Shown here piece by piece: positions 47,501 to 59,445 of a DNA stretch of 64,000 nucleotides. Source of the DNA: Branchiostoma floridae. Its lineage: Eukaryota > Chordata > Leptocardii > Amphioxiformes > Branchiostomatidae. The first letter of the stretch is position 1. Every line of letters starts with the position of its first letter. A program made the position numbers and the translations under genes. The stretch is from assembly GCF_000003815.2 (NCBI RefSeq), contig NC_049979.1, positions 29,455,582 through 29,519,581 on the forward strand. Reading direction: 5' to 3'. The notes below the pieces were generated by a model. It made no database searches. It was not told the origin of the DNA and worked only from the letters and a program-made list of their open reading frames with translations.

Positions 47501-50500
47501 TTCACGAAATAGAGGGTAGAATGCAAATTAAATTGACAACTTTTTTTTCAGGCTTAAAAGACGCTGTTTAACTCTAATACAGAAAAAGACTTCTTATAAT
47601 ATTTTCATGATATTCAACCTCAACAAAGAAGCATAATAAAGAGGAGTGTTATTACTTTTCAGAGGTCATTGGGTCACCTATCTAGAATTTATCTTCAGTA
47701 TTTTCTAATACACAGCAATAGCAAATTTATTGATAATACCAAACAACTAACATACAAAGAGCTTGTCTACATAATGCTTTGGCCGGTAGCCCATATTTCA
47801 GTACCTACTGAATACTGTCATACCCTCTTGAAATACTTGAGTGGTGGGAACCCCATTTGACTTGTCACCTTTGACCCTGGTACTGAATAACATGAAAGCA
47901 AATGCCAGCCTTCACACCCAGAGGGCAATGCACTGTAATAATTTCTAACCTCTTTGTCAAGACGTTGCTTACAAGTAAATGTTGATGACATAATGATATA
48001 TCATCATCTGTTTGATGATATAATGATATATTCTTTTACGTCAAAATCTTTAAGGGTTCAGACAGAAAAAAATACTCACTTCGCACCAGCATGACACTGG
48101 CTCTGTGCTACAAACTCAAAATCTTGAAGTTCCATTTAAATTGCACGCTGTTTCCGCAATCGTCAGTAAGACACAATTTACTATTTGGAAATGCCAAACT
48201 GCATTTAATGCGGAGCATTTAGCCACTTATAAAAAGGCATGTGCCCTAAATTAGTAGTTCTTTCCCATCCTTCCAAATGGCCAGGCCCAAAAGCAGCACT
48301 AGTGGATGCCTCAAATGGTGCGAAGAAATCAATACAGAATATAGCCCAACATTTTCCCAATCAATATGCTGGCAGCGAGAGGAAAGCGTGCGTGGGTTTC
48401 GCAAAACGACACGATAGCGGCGAAGAATCGTCACACACTAAGCTAGAATAGACACCATACTAATACATCGGAATGGGAGTCATTATATCATAAACCATGT
48501 ATTTGATTGAATGATTCATATGGTATCTAAAAATAAGTCATTTATCCAAATTTGTGATCAATATAATAGGGTGAAGCACCATATTTGAGTCCTAAGACCT
48601 ATACTGAATTAACAAACATGACAGGTCAGAATTAAACTGCACAGAGTGTGACCATGTTGGTGACCATGTTGGAATGTGAGGGACTCACCCCGAGTGTGGC
48701 AGCTGTTGTGGGGAGGGGGGCGGTGTGGTGAAGATGTGGTGGTACGGGTGGATGGGTGTCTTCTTCAGCGCCTGCAGTAGGTTGGGTCTGTAGGCTGGGT
48801 CGATCATCCATAACGATCCCTTCCCAATGCTCTGTAAAAGATTTAACAGACAGTCCAGTTAGTAAAATATACAAATTACGGTGCACTTCTTCTGTTGTTG
48901 TACTGCATACCTGTACACAAGAGTCAAACTCGTTCAATTAAAAAATAAATCACCTAAACATCAGGAACCTTTTACAGACTTGCAAAACCTTTCCCTGACT
49001 CATAGCCTGCCTTTTCTTCTAAACGATCGAACCTTCCATAGATTGTGAAATTTGTGCTGGAAAAAGCTGTTTTGAGTTTTCTATTGCATTGGGCTTTTGT
49101 GTTTATTACTGGATATATATAATTTTTTGCCAACATGCAATTTGAAATGTAAAACCCCAAAAAAATATTTCTCGTAAACATACAACAGAGAGTAGTACAC
49201 AATAGCATATGTAACTTAAAGTAAGCCAAATTAGTTGCTAAAAATTTACATTTCATTCAGAATTCCTGAAGCTATCATAACTGACATAATTCTTGGCTCC
49301 ACAGTGCTGCCTGGAATCTACAATCCAGAAATGTTTCCACAGCAGTGCTTTTTAAGAAAGTCAGTCCTTGGATTTAAACTAAGTTAATCCCTGCTGTCGG
49401 CTACCCGAGTTAATCACTATTGGCAGATGATTTCTTAAGCAGATAATTTCGTTGGCTTCTGGTAAACAAAGCTGATGTGGTTTCTTACCTTACCTGCTGT
49501 CACAAATACAGTAAGACAACCTTTCCTTTTCAAACAAAGTTGGACTTACAAACTTCTTAACATGCTAATGCTATAATGAACCTGCACAAACTGTTAAGCT
49601 TGTGTTTCAAAATAACATAATACAATGCAATTAGTGGTTACCTAAAAAGTAGATTATGTACAGGAGGTGGATTAAAGTAATTGAATGTTTGACAGAAAGG
49701 AAAACAATGTTGCCCCCCCCCCTTATTCAACCAAAGTATTTTCTTCCACACAATGCTATGTGCTTGTATAACAGACCAGAACTTGACTTCTAAAAATGTT
49801 TAAACTGACTTAACCTGGTTGACTACTGTATAAAGTTTTGCATGTACAATTTTTCAAACAGCATGTAACATTCATGCCATCGTGCAAAAGTATTTCTGAT
49901 TTGCCATGGATTTAGGTCTGGACCTGAACATGAATTGGTAACCTGAACCTAGTATTACGGCCGTGTGGCTCGTTGGATACACCCAATCCCTTGATCTCGA
50001 AGTTAAGCAACGCATAGCCCGGTCAGTTCTTGGATGGGAGGCCACACAAGGACCATCGAATGCTGTAGCCTGACCAAAAAATTCCACGAAATCATTTTCC
50101 GGGAGAGACGTAAAACTGAGGTCCCGTGCTCGAGGAGGTGCCTCGACCACGTTAATCAGCCTCATTACTCAACACATTGGGTATATACTGGCTGCAAATA
50201 CACCCGATATTATTATTATCATTATCATTATTACAGAAGTCTCACATTGGGTACATACTGTCTTGACTTCAAAACTACAAACTCTGGTACTTCTTGATAT
50301 AAAATTGTGCTGAATAATTGATACATCAAAAGTGCCTAATCTCCTTATACAGCATTAGCTTCTGCACAACAGGATGTGGTACGTTCCTTGGGACAGACAC
50401 TCTGACCTCCAATATAGTTATCCTGCTTTTCTGGCATTTAGGGCTTCTAATTTGGGTGCAATCCAAGACATTCACTATGTTTTTTGGGTGTTCGCCAGAT

Positions 50501-53500
50501 GTCAATAATGTAAACATTTGAGGCGTTCACAAAACATGGGAGGGCAAAAATCAGTATTTCTACACAGTTCATTTTGAAAGTGAAAAACGTAGGCAAAGAC
50601 AAGAAACAATAGTAGTTGTAATAGACTTTTTTTACTGTTCTGTCAGTACTATCGCAAATAAAACATGCACAGGATTTGTTTACACTGTCTTCCTTGTTGG
50701 GACACAGTTTTGGGTTTCATTTTAGTGACTGCCAACAAAGTGCGCTACAAAAAAAACACACCTAAGGTATCTAATTGTAAATCAACACTCCTTCTCACCT
50801 AACCTTGCTACTCCCCACCCTTTTGAAGATGTCCTTGCCAAGACATGATGAAGTTGTTTTTGTCTAGCTTGCAATCCGTCTACAAACAGCCAAAGATCTT
50901 TTTTCAGTCTAACAGCTTTAAATGCCAGATATTCCGCAGTTATAACATCCAGTCCCTAAAAACCAAACATGGAGCATACCAAGTGAACCTTGTACTTTCT
51001 CTTGTGACCTTAAAAATAGAGAACAAGCAAGACCCTTGTTTCGGTGGGGTCAAAAACCTCAGTAACAATGGGCAACAAGTATCCATTTCGACACCGCAAA
51101 GCTATCATTTAACCTGAGTGGTCTCACGAAGACACTGTTACAGTAGATATAGCTGTTGTCTAAACCCTTATCTAGACTGTGATTGTCTATCTTTTTCCCA
51201 TGGATTTTTCTGGTGATAACTTTGTGGTGGGTAATCATACCACACCCAACTTATAGGTAGTCCTTGGGCTTGTTGCAAGACAACACTCTCTTGCAACCTT
51301 GCGACATCAATTCCAGTATACATGATCTCACGTTACTATGAATAAGGGCGTTAAAATATAGCCTTTTTGTACATGCCCAGTTTTTTGTCAGATACAGAGC
51401 ACTGTCCAATATTTCCAATACGAAACCATCATACTGTTACAAAATAAACCTAGAACTTTTCATTTGGTAGTGTTTGCCAAATAAGCATACCAAGTTGGAG
51501 TATCCTGTTCCCGAGAGATAGCACGCTGTAATAACAAACAATGGGACGACGTATTTTCTTAGGACTTTTGCTGTTTGTTTCAGACTACGCCTCTTACGTT
51601 TGAAATGCCCGCTATTATCTAAATATATTACTTTATCTACCTCTCATACCCATGTCCCTCAATTTTGGAAGTATAGTTTAGTAACAACTAAATCTGTATC
51701 AGATCTATTTTTGGTGAGAAAATACGAAGTGCCCTTGCCACTTGAGTTCTGTACTTTCAAGTTAACTCCCACGAATATCTTCTTCTTCAGGCAAGTGTAT
51801 GTCAACTTCAAACTGTCATCCTGTCCTGACTCCTCTGCCCCCTGGCACACATGATGTTGTCCGACCGTGCCACGTTGCACCCACATAATTGGCACCTTTG
51901 CCGTTGCCATAGCAACAGGATGCCACGACCTTCTCCGTCACCCTGACCCTCCCAGCGTTTGCTGGCGCCCCTGTTCCGGGCCTCCACTCCAAACCCTCCT
52001 GATTTATAGTCTCACCCTATGTAAACCCTTTCCTAGAGGTTATCTATTCCCTACAATGGAAGGTTAACAAACGTCTGGAGGAGGCCCCAGATATTGGCCG
52101 ACTGTTTGTCTGGTGCTGACCTTCCCCACTCAGAGGGTTCACCTTTCATCAACAAGCTTAGTTTTACTCACTTACAAGTAGGAACTGGACTCATGCACAC
52201 TGGACATTCAAATATATCTTATAACCTGAAACCATGGACCATAGAACCAAGGAAACCTTGCTGAAACATCAGTTTCACGATCGTTTGCTCACAACATTTC
52301 AGATAAAAATTTTGGCTATCACACCAGAATGTCAGTGACGACAGGAATTTATGACGCTGTGTCCGAAATCATTTTCAAACATGAAAACACTCTTGTATGA
52401 TGAAAGAAAACACTTCATCTTCACACCATGCGCATCAAAACTCAAGATCAGATAAGCCGGCAGCCATCTTAGAAGCAAATAACTACAAAATTAGTAATTA
52501 AAAACCAATTTTTGTAAAGTGCGATTACGTGATTTCACGAGCGACTTGAGAAGAGCACAAACATCATTACCTACGCGTTTCGGTACATTAATGAGACCAT
52601 TGAGACACTCGACTGAAATTTCCAACTGAAAATCATCTCTGTGGGATTGCATGCGTGCTTGAGAGCATTTTATTTTTCTCGAGGACAGCTCTCTGAAAGA
52701 TAGAGGCTGATTTTGTTTACATGTCTGAGTCCAAGCCTGGGAACTGTTAGTCTAAACATGACTAACTAGCTATGCATTGATCCTTGGGACAAGCTGAGGG
52801 CTGGGCAAACAACCACCATCTGCAAGGAGATGTTAGGAGACATCTGATCCCACCTGGTAGGGAAATTTACTGGGGAGTTCACAAGGCCACTGGCTTGGAT
52901 AGCAGCCAGGTTACCTCCATGCCTGTCAAAGTCTGGTGTAAAAACTGTGGTCATTATTAGGTAAACCTGTAATGGCATCAAAATAGCAGACCAACAGTGT
53001 TTGTCAGGACTTCTAAATGTTTTAAATTCAACCATTTTCGTGACATGTTTTTGTTTGGTTGCTCTAACCACGAAGTCAAACAAAAAAGCCGTATCTCACA
53101 AAAGACACCCAACAATTATGGCATCAAACGCGAGTAAATCGACTATGTCAGACTGACGGAAGACATTTTTGCCTGCGGCAATTTAACGGCTGGAAAAAGA
53201 TAGAACGCCGAACAATGACATGCCTATTCTCGGAGACAATCCGACAGACTTTACAAAAATCCGCCGTAACCCCCACGAGATCTCTGGACTCTTGACGCGA
53301 ATGTCAGTTGACAGTCTGGGCTGTAACTGCGTCAAACTGGTGTGTCATTAACGTCAAATTCTATTCACCTTTAAAACTGTCACTTCTGTCCAGTAGCTCA
53401 ACACTGTCATTATAAAAGATAGATTACTGACTAATTAACACAGCAGGTTTAAGCAAAACCACAACGATAACACTTACCTTCAATCAACACAACCTTTTAC

Positions 53501-54116
53501 AATACAATAAAATAAAAAAGGCACACACTAGACTCACCTGCCCTTTTTCCTTTTCCACTTTCTTGAAGCACTTATTCAGGGATAGGTTGTGCCTAACAGA
53601 ATTTTTCCACCCCGTCGGTGCGTTCACAAAATAGGGAAAGTGCTCCAGAATCCAGTTGTAGATTTCCTTGACTGGCAGTCTCTTACTTGGCGAGTCCTCT
53701 ATAGCCATGAATATTAGACAACTGAAGGAGTAGGGAGGTTTGCTATTTCTGTGCTGGTGCGCGTCGTACGGTATGTCCGCCGGGGTGGGCAGCGACGCCG
53801 TGGTGTGGTTGCTGGGTTTGAGGGGGCTCATGGTCCCCCCCATCTCTCTGGTGGGGCTGCCACACAGGCCGCCTCCCGTTTCCACATTTACAGACTTCAG
53901 CACGTCGCTGCTGTGAAGCCAGTTCAAGTTTGTCAGTTCGTCGTCGTCGATTGCACCTTTCTCTAACGAGATCGCGGGAAAGCAGCTCATGTTCAAGTCC
54001 AGGTCGGGGTTCTGTAGCGCCTGGGCGAGGGTCGTGCTCGGGCAGCTCTGACTTAGAGCGCTGCCTTCCAGGGCTCGCCGGATGATGGACCCTTCTGGCT
54101 TGCGATCCGGTGGCAT
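35510..54116 (-). CDS. FoxN2/3: Forkhead transcription factor FoxN2/3, eight coding exons, complete
   Basis: This is a nuclear DNA-binding factor, the single invertebrate counterpart of vertebrate FOXN2 and FOXN3 (CHES1). Coding exons, 5' to 3': 54116-53538, 48831-48689, 46540-46491, 43059-43000, 40740-40720, 37461-37393, 36867-36714, 36062-35510. All borders are GT/AG and phases close to 542 residues. The first coding exon begins at 54142 and has an in-frame TAA 15 bases before the ATG, which fixes the start. Landmarks: [18 protein letters not shown] (residues 58-75) and the forkhead from about 126 ([20 protein letters not shown]) with recognition helix [16 protein letters not shown] (169-184). 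The forkhead continues across the intron as [20 protein letters not shown]. Conserved C-terminal blocks are SEDHNYS, STSPTSS, SLGDSGF, PKKRP and DALLNLAGI, matching human FOXN3 GDPKEDHNYSS, DSLGDSGY, PLKKRR and GSLLHLAGI. A 5' untranslated exon must lie upstream and was not located. Confidence 0.96.
37047..37345. mobile_element. MITE with GGGCTYGAWATAC ends and GTGCAGGTA motifs
   Basis: CTGGGCTCGAAATACCACCT at the left is mirrored by GTATATCAAGCCCTG at the right. The interior holds repeated GTGCAGGTA/TACCTGCAC units in both orientations. The end resembles the hAT-like element at 9164-9596. It lies between the sixth and seventh coding exons of FoxN2/3. Confidence 0.65.
38440..39898. mobile_element. 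1.46-kb DNA element, TIR TACCGTATTTCTTC, GTGCGCG sub-terminal motifs
   Basis: TACCGTATTTCTTC-TAATAAACCGCGCAC at the left is mirrored by GTGCGCGGTTTAATGAAAGAAATACGGTA at the right. Extra GTGCGCG/GTGCGCA plus TTTATT units occur just inside both ends (about 38522, 39771 and 39850). The interior encodes no recognisable transposase. It contains AAAATGGCGGC and CpG-rich blocks near 39200-39420. It is in a FoxN2/3 intron. Confidence 0.75.
40720..40740 (-). CDS. FoxN2/3: 21-nt micro-exon of FoxN2/3
   Basis: The exon is flanked by TTTTCCAG and GTCAGT and keeps the frame between the exons at 43059-43000 and 37461-37393. It adds seven codons with GASIFQ at the core. Its length is a multiple of three, so skipping it would not shift the frame and alternative splicing is possible. 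Confidence 0.75.
41720..41842. repeat. Imperfect tandem duplication of about 60 bases
   Basis: CTATGGTATACTCTAAGTGTA...TTCAATTTACAACAAT at 41720 is followed by CTATGGAATACTGTAAGTATA...TTCAATCCACAACAAT from 41778. It is intronic. Confidence 0.8.
42783..42920. mobile_element. Small MITE with TACGGCCTCCT ends
   Basis: GCTGATACGGCCTCCTAAGG is mirrored by CCGAGGAGGCCGTACCAGC about 140 bases away. It is non-coding and lies about 80 bases from a FoxN2/3 exon. Confidence 0.6.
47070..47088. repeat. (TGAT)n microsatellite
   Basis: Four consecutive TGAT units lie in a FoxN2/3 intron. Confidence 0.8.
49955..50165 (+). mobile_element. 5S rRNA-derived SINE (SINE3 type)
   Basis: The head is a diverged 5S rRNA copy: TTACGGCCGTGTGGC, GATCTCGAAGTTAAGCAACG (internal A-box region), CCCGGTCAGTTCTTGGATGG (C-box region) and GAATGCTGTAGCC, in the order and spacing of 5S rRNA. 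The body GACGTAAAACTGAGGTCCCG, TGCTCGAGGAGGTGCC follows. It is similar to the 3' body of the tRNA-headed SINEs at 19437 and 27541. Mutations and the fused body show it is not a functional 5S gene. An (ATT)n-like tract follows near 50207-50235. Confidence 0.85.
51903..51916. promoter_or_regulatory. RFX X-box-like palindrome in FoxN2/3 intron
   Basis: GTTGCCATAGCAAC differs by one base from the perfect RFX palindrome GTTGCCATGGCAAC. Binding is not shown. Confidence 0.5.
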
Positions 54117-56076
54117 GTCTGCTCGTGTTTACTGTCTGTCACCTGAGGGAACAAGAGAAAACACCATGAATTATGCATCCCACAATCAACCGCCGCGCTG
54201 ATTAGCAAATGAGAACCTGACGGTGGCGTCACCGCCATGGCAACGGCCGGCGTGGCTTCATCAATTACCATGCCAACGGTGGGTGGGACAAGATAACTCA
54301 AGTGCTAAGTATGCCTTTCCTTTCACGGATGAATCCTTGAATCGTTGACCTATGATTCCAAATTGTGTAATGGCTGTGTGACGCACCTACAGTTGCGTAC
54401 CAGCCTCTGGCTACTAGAAAGACAGGAACAACCGGGATAGAGAGGGACTACACAATACAGAATGGAAGCCCCACAATGTAAACAACCTTGTAGTTTATTT
54501 ACACTTCTACCAAGGCCCCAAAACCTTGTCACTTCAGAAGCAATTCAGAAGGTTACTCAAATAGGAATTGTTATCCTCTCAGTCAAGGAGAGGAAAACGC
54601 AAAATATACGAAGAGCTAAGAAATGTGAGAGCGCTGAGTGAGAGGCCATTTCAGGCTGTGTGTAGACCACACGAAGCTCATGCCCGCATGGGCTGACTGC
54701 ACGTTACTTAAGTTTCATCTGCCTGACTGAGCACGCAAGTGTGCTCGCTGTAATACCCAGAACAAAGCTTCCCATGGCTCAAATGTCCGCAGACAGAGCG
54801 GCCACATGTTGCGGTGCATAATTCACTCATGTTTACATCAGCTATTAGAATACATGGACGTTACTACAGCATGGAACTCGACAATACGCACATGTTTCAC
54901 TCAGGTGGTGACAGTACTTCAACATAGAAAACAGCATCATTAGCCACCCACTCCTTTGTCTACTATGTGCATAGTATCAACCTACATATCAAAGAATGCT
55001 TCAACAATAACATTTCCCACAGAATCAACAGTTTGAATAAGCTAACGCCAGCTTTAAGTCAGGAATCACTGACGTCGGCAGTCAAATCACATTGCCCAAA
55101 TTCCTTCATGCATTGTCTTTAGTAGGGTTGTTCCCAGCTTTAATTCTTTTTCCAGTCCAATTCATTGTTTAGAACTATAGTTTCCATGTATCATTTTGAG
55201 CTTACTGAAAGTAAAATACATTTTCGTCAATTTCATGTCATGAAGTTCCGATTTTTTCAGATGGACGGGAATGAAATTTTTGTCCGTTTCGACAAGAAAA
55301 TTTCTGTCCCAGGACTGTTGGACAGGTCCTAGACTAGAAACTGAGTGTCTATTGCAATAAAAACTTCTCTTAGCATCTGGTATTTGTCAAATTTTTTTTT
55401 ATAAGTTAAACTCAATGCCAAGCTAAAACTGCCTTAGAAACCCGAACCAGTTTGATAAAACCAGGATCAAACAAACCTATCTGGATAATCTTAACTGGGT
55501 TAGAGACAGCACATATAGCGGAATTTGCGGTACTTTAGCTAGAGTGTAGTGGTCAAGGGTGACAAAGTCTACAGAAGCCAACTACAGAACAAACAGCACA
55601 AGTCAACTTCAATGGGAAAAGCTAACAACCCACACAGCTGGCCAGGATTTGCATTAGACATTGTTTTACATCACTTGTGTTGGTCTGTGTGACGTACTTG
55701 CAATGGAGGAGTTAATACTGTTGAAGTTATTGCTTTCTAGCTGCTACTTCAGTGGCATTTATGTTCCAACTTACAAAACATCAACTGGGCACAGAACCAA
55801 CTTTGATCAAAAAGTGAGTACATTAATTCTCATTCAGTACTCTTTTCTGGCCCCTTTCATAGAAGAAAGTTCTTCAACCATTAAATGCAATGGTGGAACA
55901 TATATCTAAAGTCCACCAGTCATAATCATTACTATGGGCCTTAATAAAAGTAACTTGAGAAAAATTAGGATACCACTGGCAAGTCTTGAACTTATCAACC
56001 ACAGGTACAATGTACAAAGATAATCTTTTTCTATACAAGACATGAATAGGGAAGAACGTTTTTTCTCCAGATGTAC

Positions 56077-56188
56077 AATACAACAGTGTATTCTGTATCA
56101 CCCAAGGTACCAGCCAGATCACTGGACATCTAATCTAACCCACAGGAGGGCTAGGACCAGGGTGATGCAGAATACACTGTTGTATTTT
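56077..56188. mobile_element. Short hairpin MITE
   Basis: AATACAACAGTGTATTCTGT followed by ATCACCC is mirrored by GGGTGATGCAGAATACACTG and TTGTATT 85 bases later. It is a compact foldback sequence with no coding capacity. Confidence 0.75.
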
Positions 56189-57042
56189 CTCAATCCCATA
56201 CCCAACCAAAGAACCACACATTTCAGTGCGAAGTGTACCAAGAGTTGATATGAACAAGAAATTGTAACATCAATTCCAAATCTGGTATTCAAATCCTAGA
56301 CTCGTAGTTAGAGCCGAGATTATTCCACGAAAGTCCTTGTGATTACAGCAGAAAACAAAGTTATCATCAAGTCCTGAGCACCTTTATCAAGCATAATCCT
56401 AGCCTAGGTAGGACACAAAGTTATATTAGTTTTTACCTCACTGAGTATGGGCATCCGCATAGCAATGGAACACTAGTTTTAAGCCTAAAGCCAAAGGGTC
56501 TTCCTTTCCTAGATTAGTATCTGCTTCAATTCATGGAAATGGAATATGGCATATCAAGAAAAGGTCGGACTATTTTATCTGCTGCCCAAAAGAGAAAGTG
56601 AACATATCTAAATGAAATTTCTGACACACTACTAACTTAGACCAACATACAAATCGGAGCTTGGCCTTAGTCTTTCCTGATGAAAGCAACCCACATGCAC
56701 AATTCCTTTACATTATCCAATCTGGCCTTTATATTACTACAGCTTTGATACGCAGAGAATGTATCTAATCCTGATACAAATGCACCCCACCTTTAGAAAG
56801 GACGCACATTGTCATTGATGGATCTGCAACATACTTATCTCAATCCAGATGGTGTGATGAGATTGTAGTCTTTCTTTGAAATACCGTAAGAATCTAAACA
56901 GAGATAAATTCTAGTACAGCAAATGCATCTCCAAAGTAGCTATAGATTTTGACTGGTGTATGTATGCTGCACCCTCCAAGACTGAACTGCTAAATTATTT
57001 CCTGTCTCCCTCACAGTTGTTCCACAAATGTCTGGGTTGTCG

Positions 57043-57055
57043 GTAACCTAGCAAC
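57043..57055. promoter_or_regulatory. RFX X-box-like site
   Basis: GTAACCTAGCAAC fits the X-box consensus GTNRCC-N-RGYAAC. It is about 2.9 kb upstream of the FoxN2/3 start codon. Confidence 0.45.
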
Positions 57056-58821
57056 CAGGCATCTCACCCCCACCAGGGGCCAATGAGGAGGAGAGTTTAA
57101 AATTAGCAGCAGATGCGCCGTCATGGCAACCACCCCTCACAGCAGGGCCCTGCATACTCTGACCTTGTGAAAATATAGAACCTGATATCTACAAACAACT
57201 CTTATCAGCCATGTACAAACACACTTCTCTCTCTAACAAAGGACAGTTTACAAGAGATACATGGACTCTAGCCATAATAATTCTCATTTGACCAAAAAAA
57301 CACTCAGAGACAATTTGCAAATGGTAGACTGGTAATCGCCAAGCAAATACTTCTAGGGTGATAACAGGGTGATATTCACACCTGAAACCCGACTGCTTCA
57401 CAGCTTGTTTCCGGCGTATGGAGGACCGAGCTTTCGCAGATATCACCGGGATGGAAGATGGCGAAATTTACATTCCAGCATCGTCACGGTGACGCGGAAG
57501 CCGCTCGGCAAGACTAATCCCCGTTTTCGAGTCCAGCAGTTTCCAGCGGTGACATATTCTGTTCAGCTCCACTCCAAGAGGGCTGCATTGAAATTCAGGC
57601 CACATGACGGGGGTATAGGTAGCACTGACATCACTCCAACGTGCATAATAATTCTGGCGATGGGCAACACCAAGAATGGAAGTGCAGAGCGGATCTTCAT
57701 TCAAGAAGTACTGAAAATTATCAATCACTAACTAAAATTCTGGAAAGAAAATTTAATTATGTTTACTTTGCAATTGTAGTACAGTACCCTAGGAAAAATT
57801 GTCATCCAAATTATTTGACAGCTTAATTGGAAACAAGGTAATCCTGTCAAGAAAATGGTCCTTTTATATAAGGATCAAAATCCCTTTTATACAAGGATCA
57901 ACAATACTCAGTACTTTGTAATAGGAAGCTATGATAACTAATCCATGAAACCAGAGCTTGGCTGTCCATCCTCACATGCAAATACACTGTGTCAACCACC
58001 ATGAAGGGGACTTGTGCTAAGCGGTCACATTATAGCCACTATTATGTCTTCCATGTAATTTTGATTCAGCCTGGTGAAACATGGCCACAAGGAAAACACT
58101 TCAACTGTCTCCTACTAGGCCTAAGTAAAAAAATGTTGCGTTTCTGGTTCCCCGACAAAAGTGAGCAAAAACCTGCTGGACTTTTTTGTCGAAGGCCAGC
58201 ACTGGCAAGGGACATAAATTTTTTGCTAACAATTAACATCTCAGTGATGAAAATGTTGTAGAATCGTTCTCCTCAATTCTGTGAAAATAGAAAATTGTGC
58301 TTGTGCAACATACTATTTGTATAGTTACAATGTGATGCTGAAAATCCAGTATCCTTAAGCATTTCAGTTTATACATTGCTTTACAGTATGGATCATCTGA
58401 AAATAATTTCATCAGGTTGGTCATAAGAACTTTTTTATTGAGATCATAGGAGATAGGAGTTTTCTTTTACACAACATTTTTTGCCCAGGTGGTTGTGCAA
58501 AAGAAAATCTTATGTAGTACGGATCATATGGATTATGTGGTATGGATCATATTGGCTAAAATCCCTCTAAAAAAAGAAGAAGAAAAGAGGAGTAACAACC
58601 CTAATTTTTTTTACGGCCGTAATCGGAAATGACATTTTTCCTAGGCCCTGTTTGTTCCATACAAGGGGTACAGGCGACCATATTGCTGTAGCACCCGAAT
58701 ATAATTACAGTGCGCACTTGGTCTCAAAAGCAGGCCATCAGCTATCCTGGGCAGATTTGCCGACTACAATTATATCCCCCTGTATATTCATGGCTCTTCC
58801 TCACCACCATCCTACATCACT

Positions 58822-58835
58822 GTTGCCATGGCAAC
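58822..58835. promoter_or_regulatory. Perfect RFX X-box palindrome
   Basis: GTTGCCATGGCAAC is the ideal palindromic RFX-factor site. It lies about 4.7 kb upstream of the FoxN2/3 start codon. Confidence 0.55.
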
Positions 58836-59059
58836 CGTATGCCCACACCATGAAAACCAATTTGCAGCACCAATCATTTAATGAGCAGGTCGTCCTGAAA
58901 TAATCCAATCCAGACACGCACTGGTCGCATAATCACAACATCACCCATGGACGCCTCTGGCGCTAGGGAGAGGTAATAATATTCATGTACAAATATCAAT
59001 TTTTTCCTATCCCGCTGCTGGCAGAATAACCATTCACTATAGCAAAGTCTGGGCAAAGC

Positions 59060-59445
59060 AAATGTTTGGACATGTCACAAGCCTTCGCTTAAACCAAAGT
59101 GACCACGGAAGAACAATCTTTTTAATCTTTCAATGAATATCTACCACATCAAGATAATCAACCTATTCCCAATATGGAGATTGCTAAACTGATCACAAGA
59201 AATGTACAAGAGCAAAACAGGTTTATCAAGGCTTCTTCACTTCAGTTCTGAAAATCAAATGTTTGGACATGTCACCACTAGCCTTCGCTTACCAACGTAA
59301 CCACAAGAGGACAATCCTTTTTATCTTTGAATATCTGATACATCAAGATAATCAACCTATTTCCTATATGGAGATTGCTAAACTGATCACAAGAAAAGTA
59401 CAAGAGCAAAACAGGTTTCTAAAGGTTTCTTCGCTCTTAAAAATC
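59060..59445. repeat. Tandem duplication, about 197-bp unit
   Basis: AAATGTTTGGACATGTCAC opens both copies (59060 and 59257). Long shared stretches include ATCAAGATAATCAACCTATT and GAGATTGCTAAACTGATCAC. The copies differ by scattered substitutions and small indels, so the duplication is not very recent. Confidence 0.9.

Larger units (their letters stand above)
37462..53537 (-). other. Large introns of FoxN2/3
   Basis: Apart from the four small exons in this span, I see only repeats: elements at 38440-39898 and 42783-42920, a duplication at 41720-41842, TGAT and GATATA-rich microsatellites near 47070 and 48000, a cytosine tract near 49704, the 5S-derived SINE near 49955 and an X-box palindrome at 51903. 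Many short frames here are chance. Confidence 0.5.

Noticed and set aside
49955-50070. Functional 5S rRNA gene
   Set aside because: There are many differences from the 5S consensus, and the sequence is fused to a SINE body, so it is a SINE head rather than a gene.
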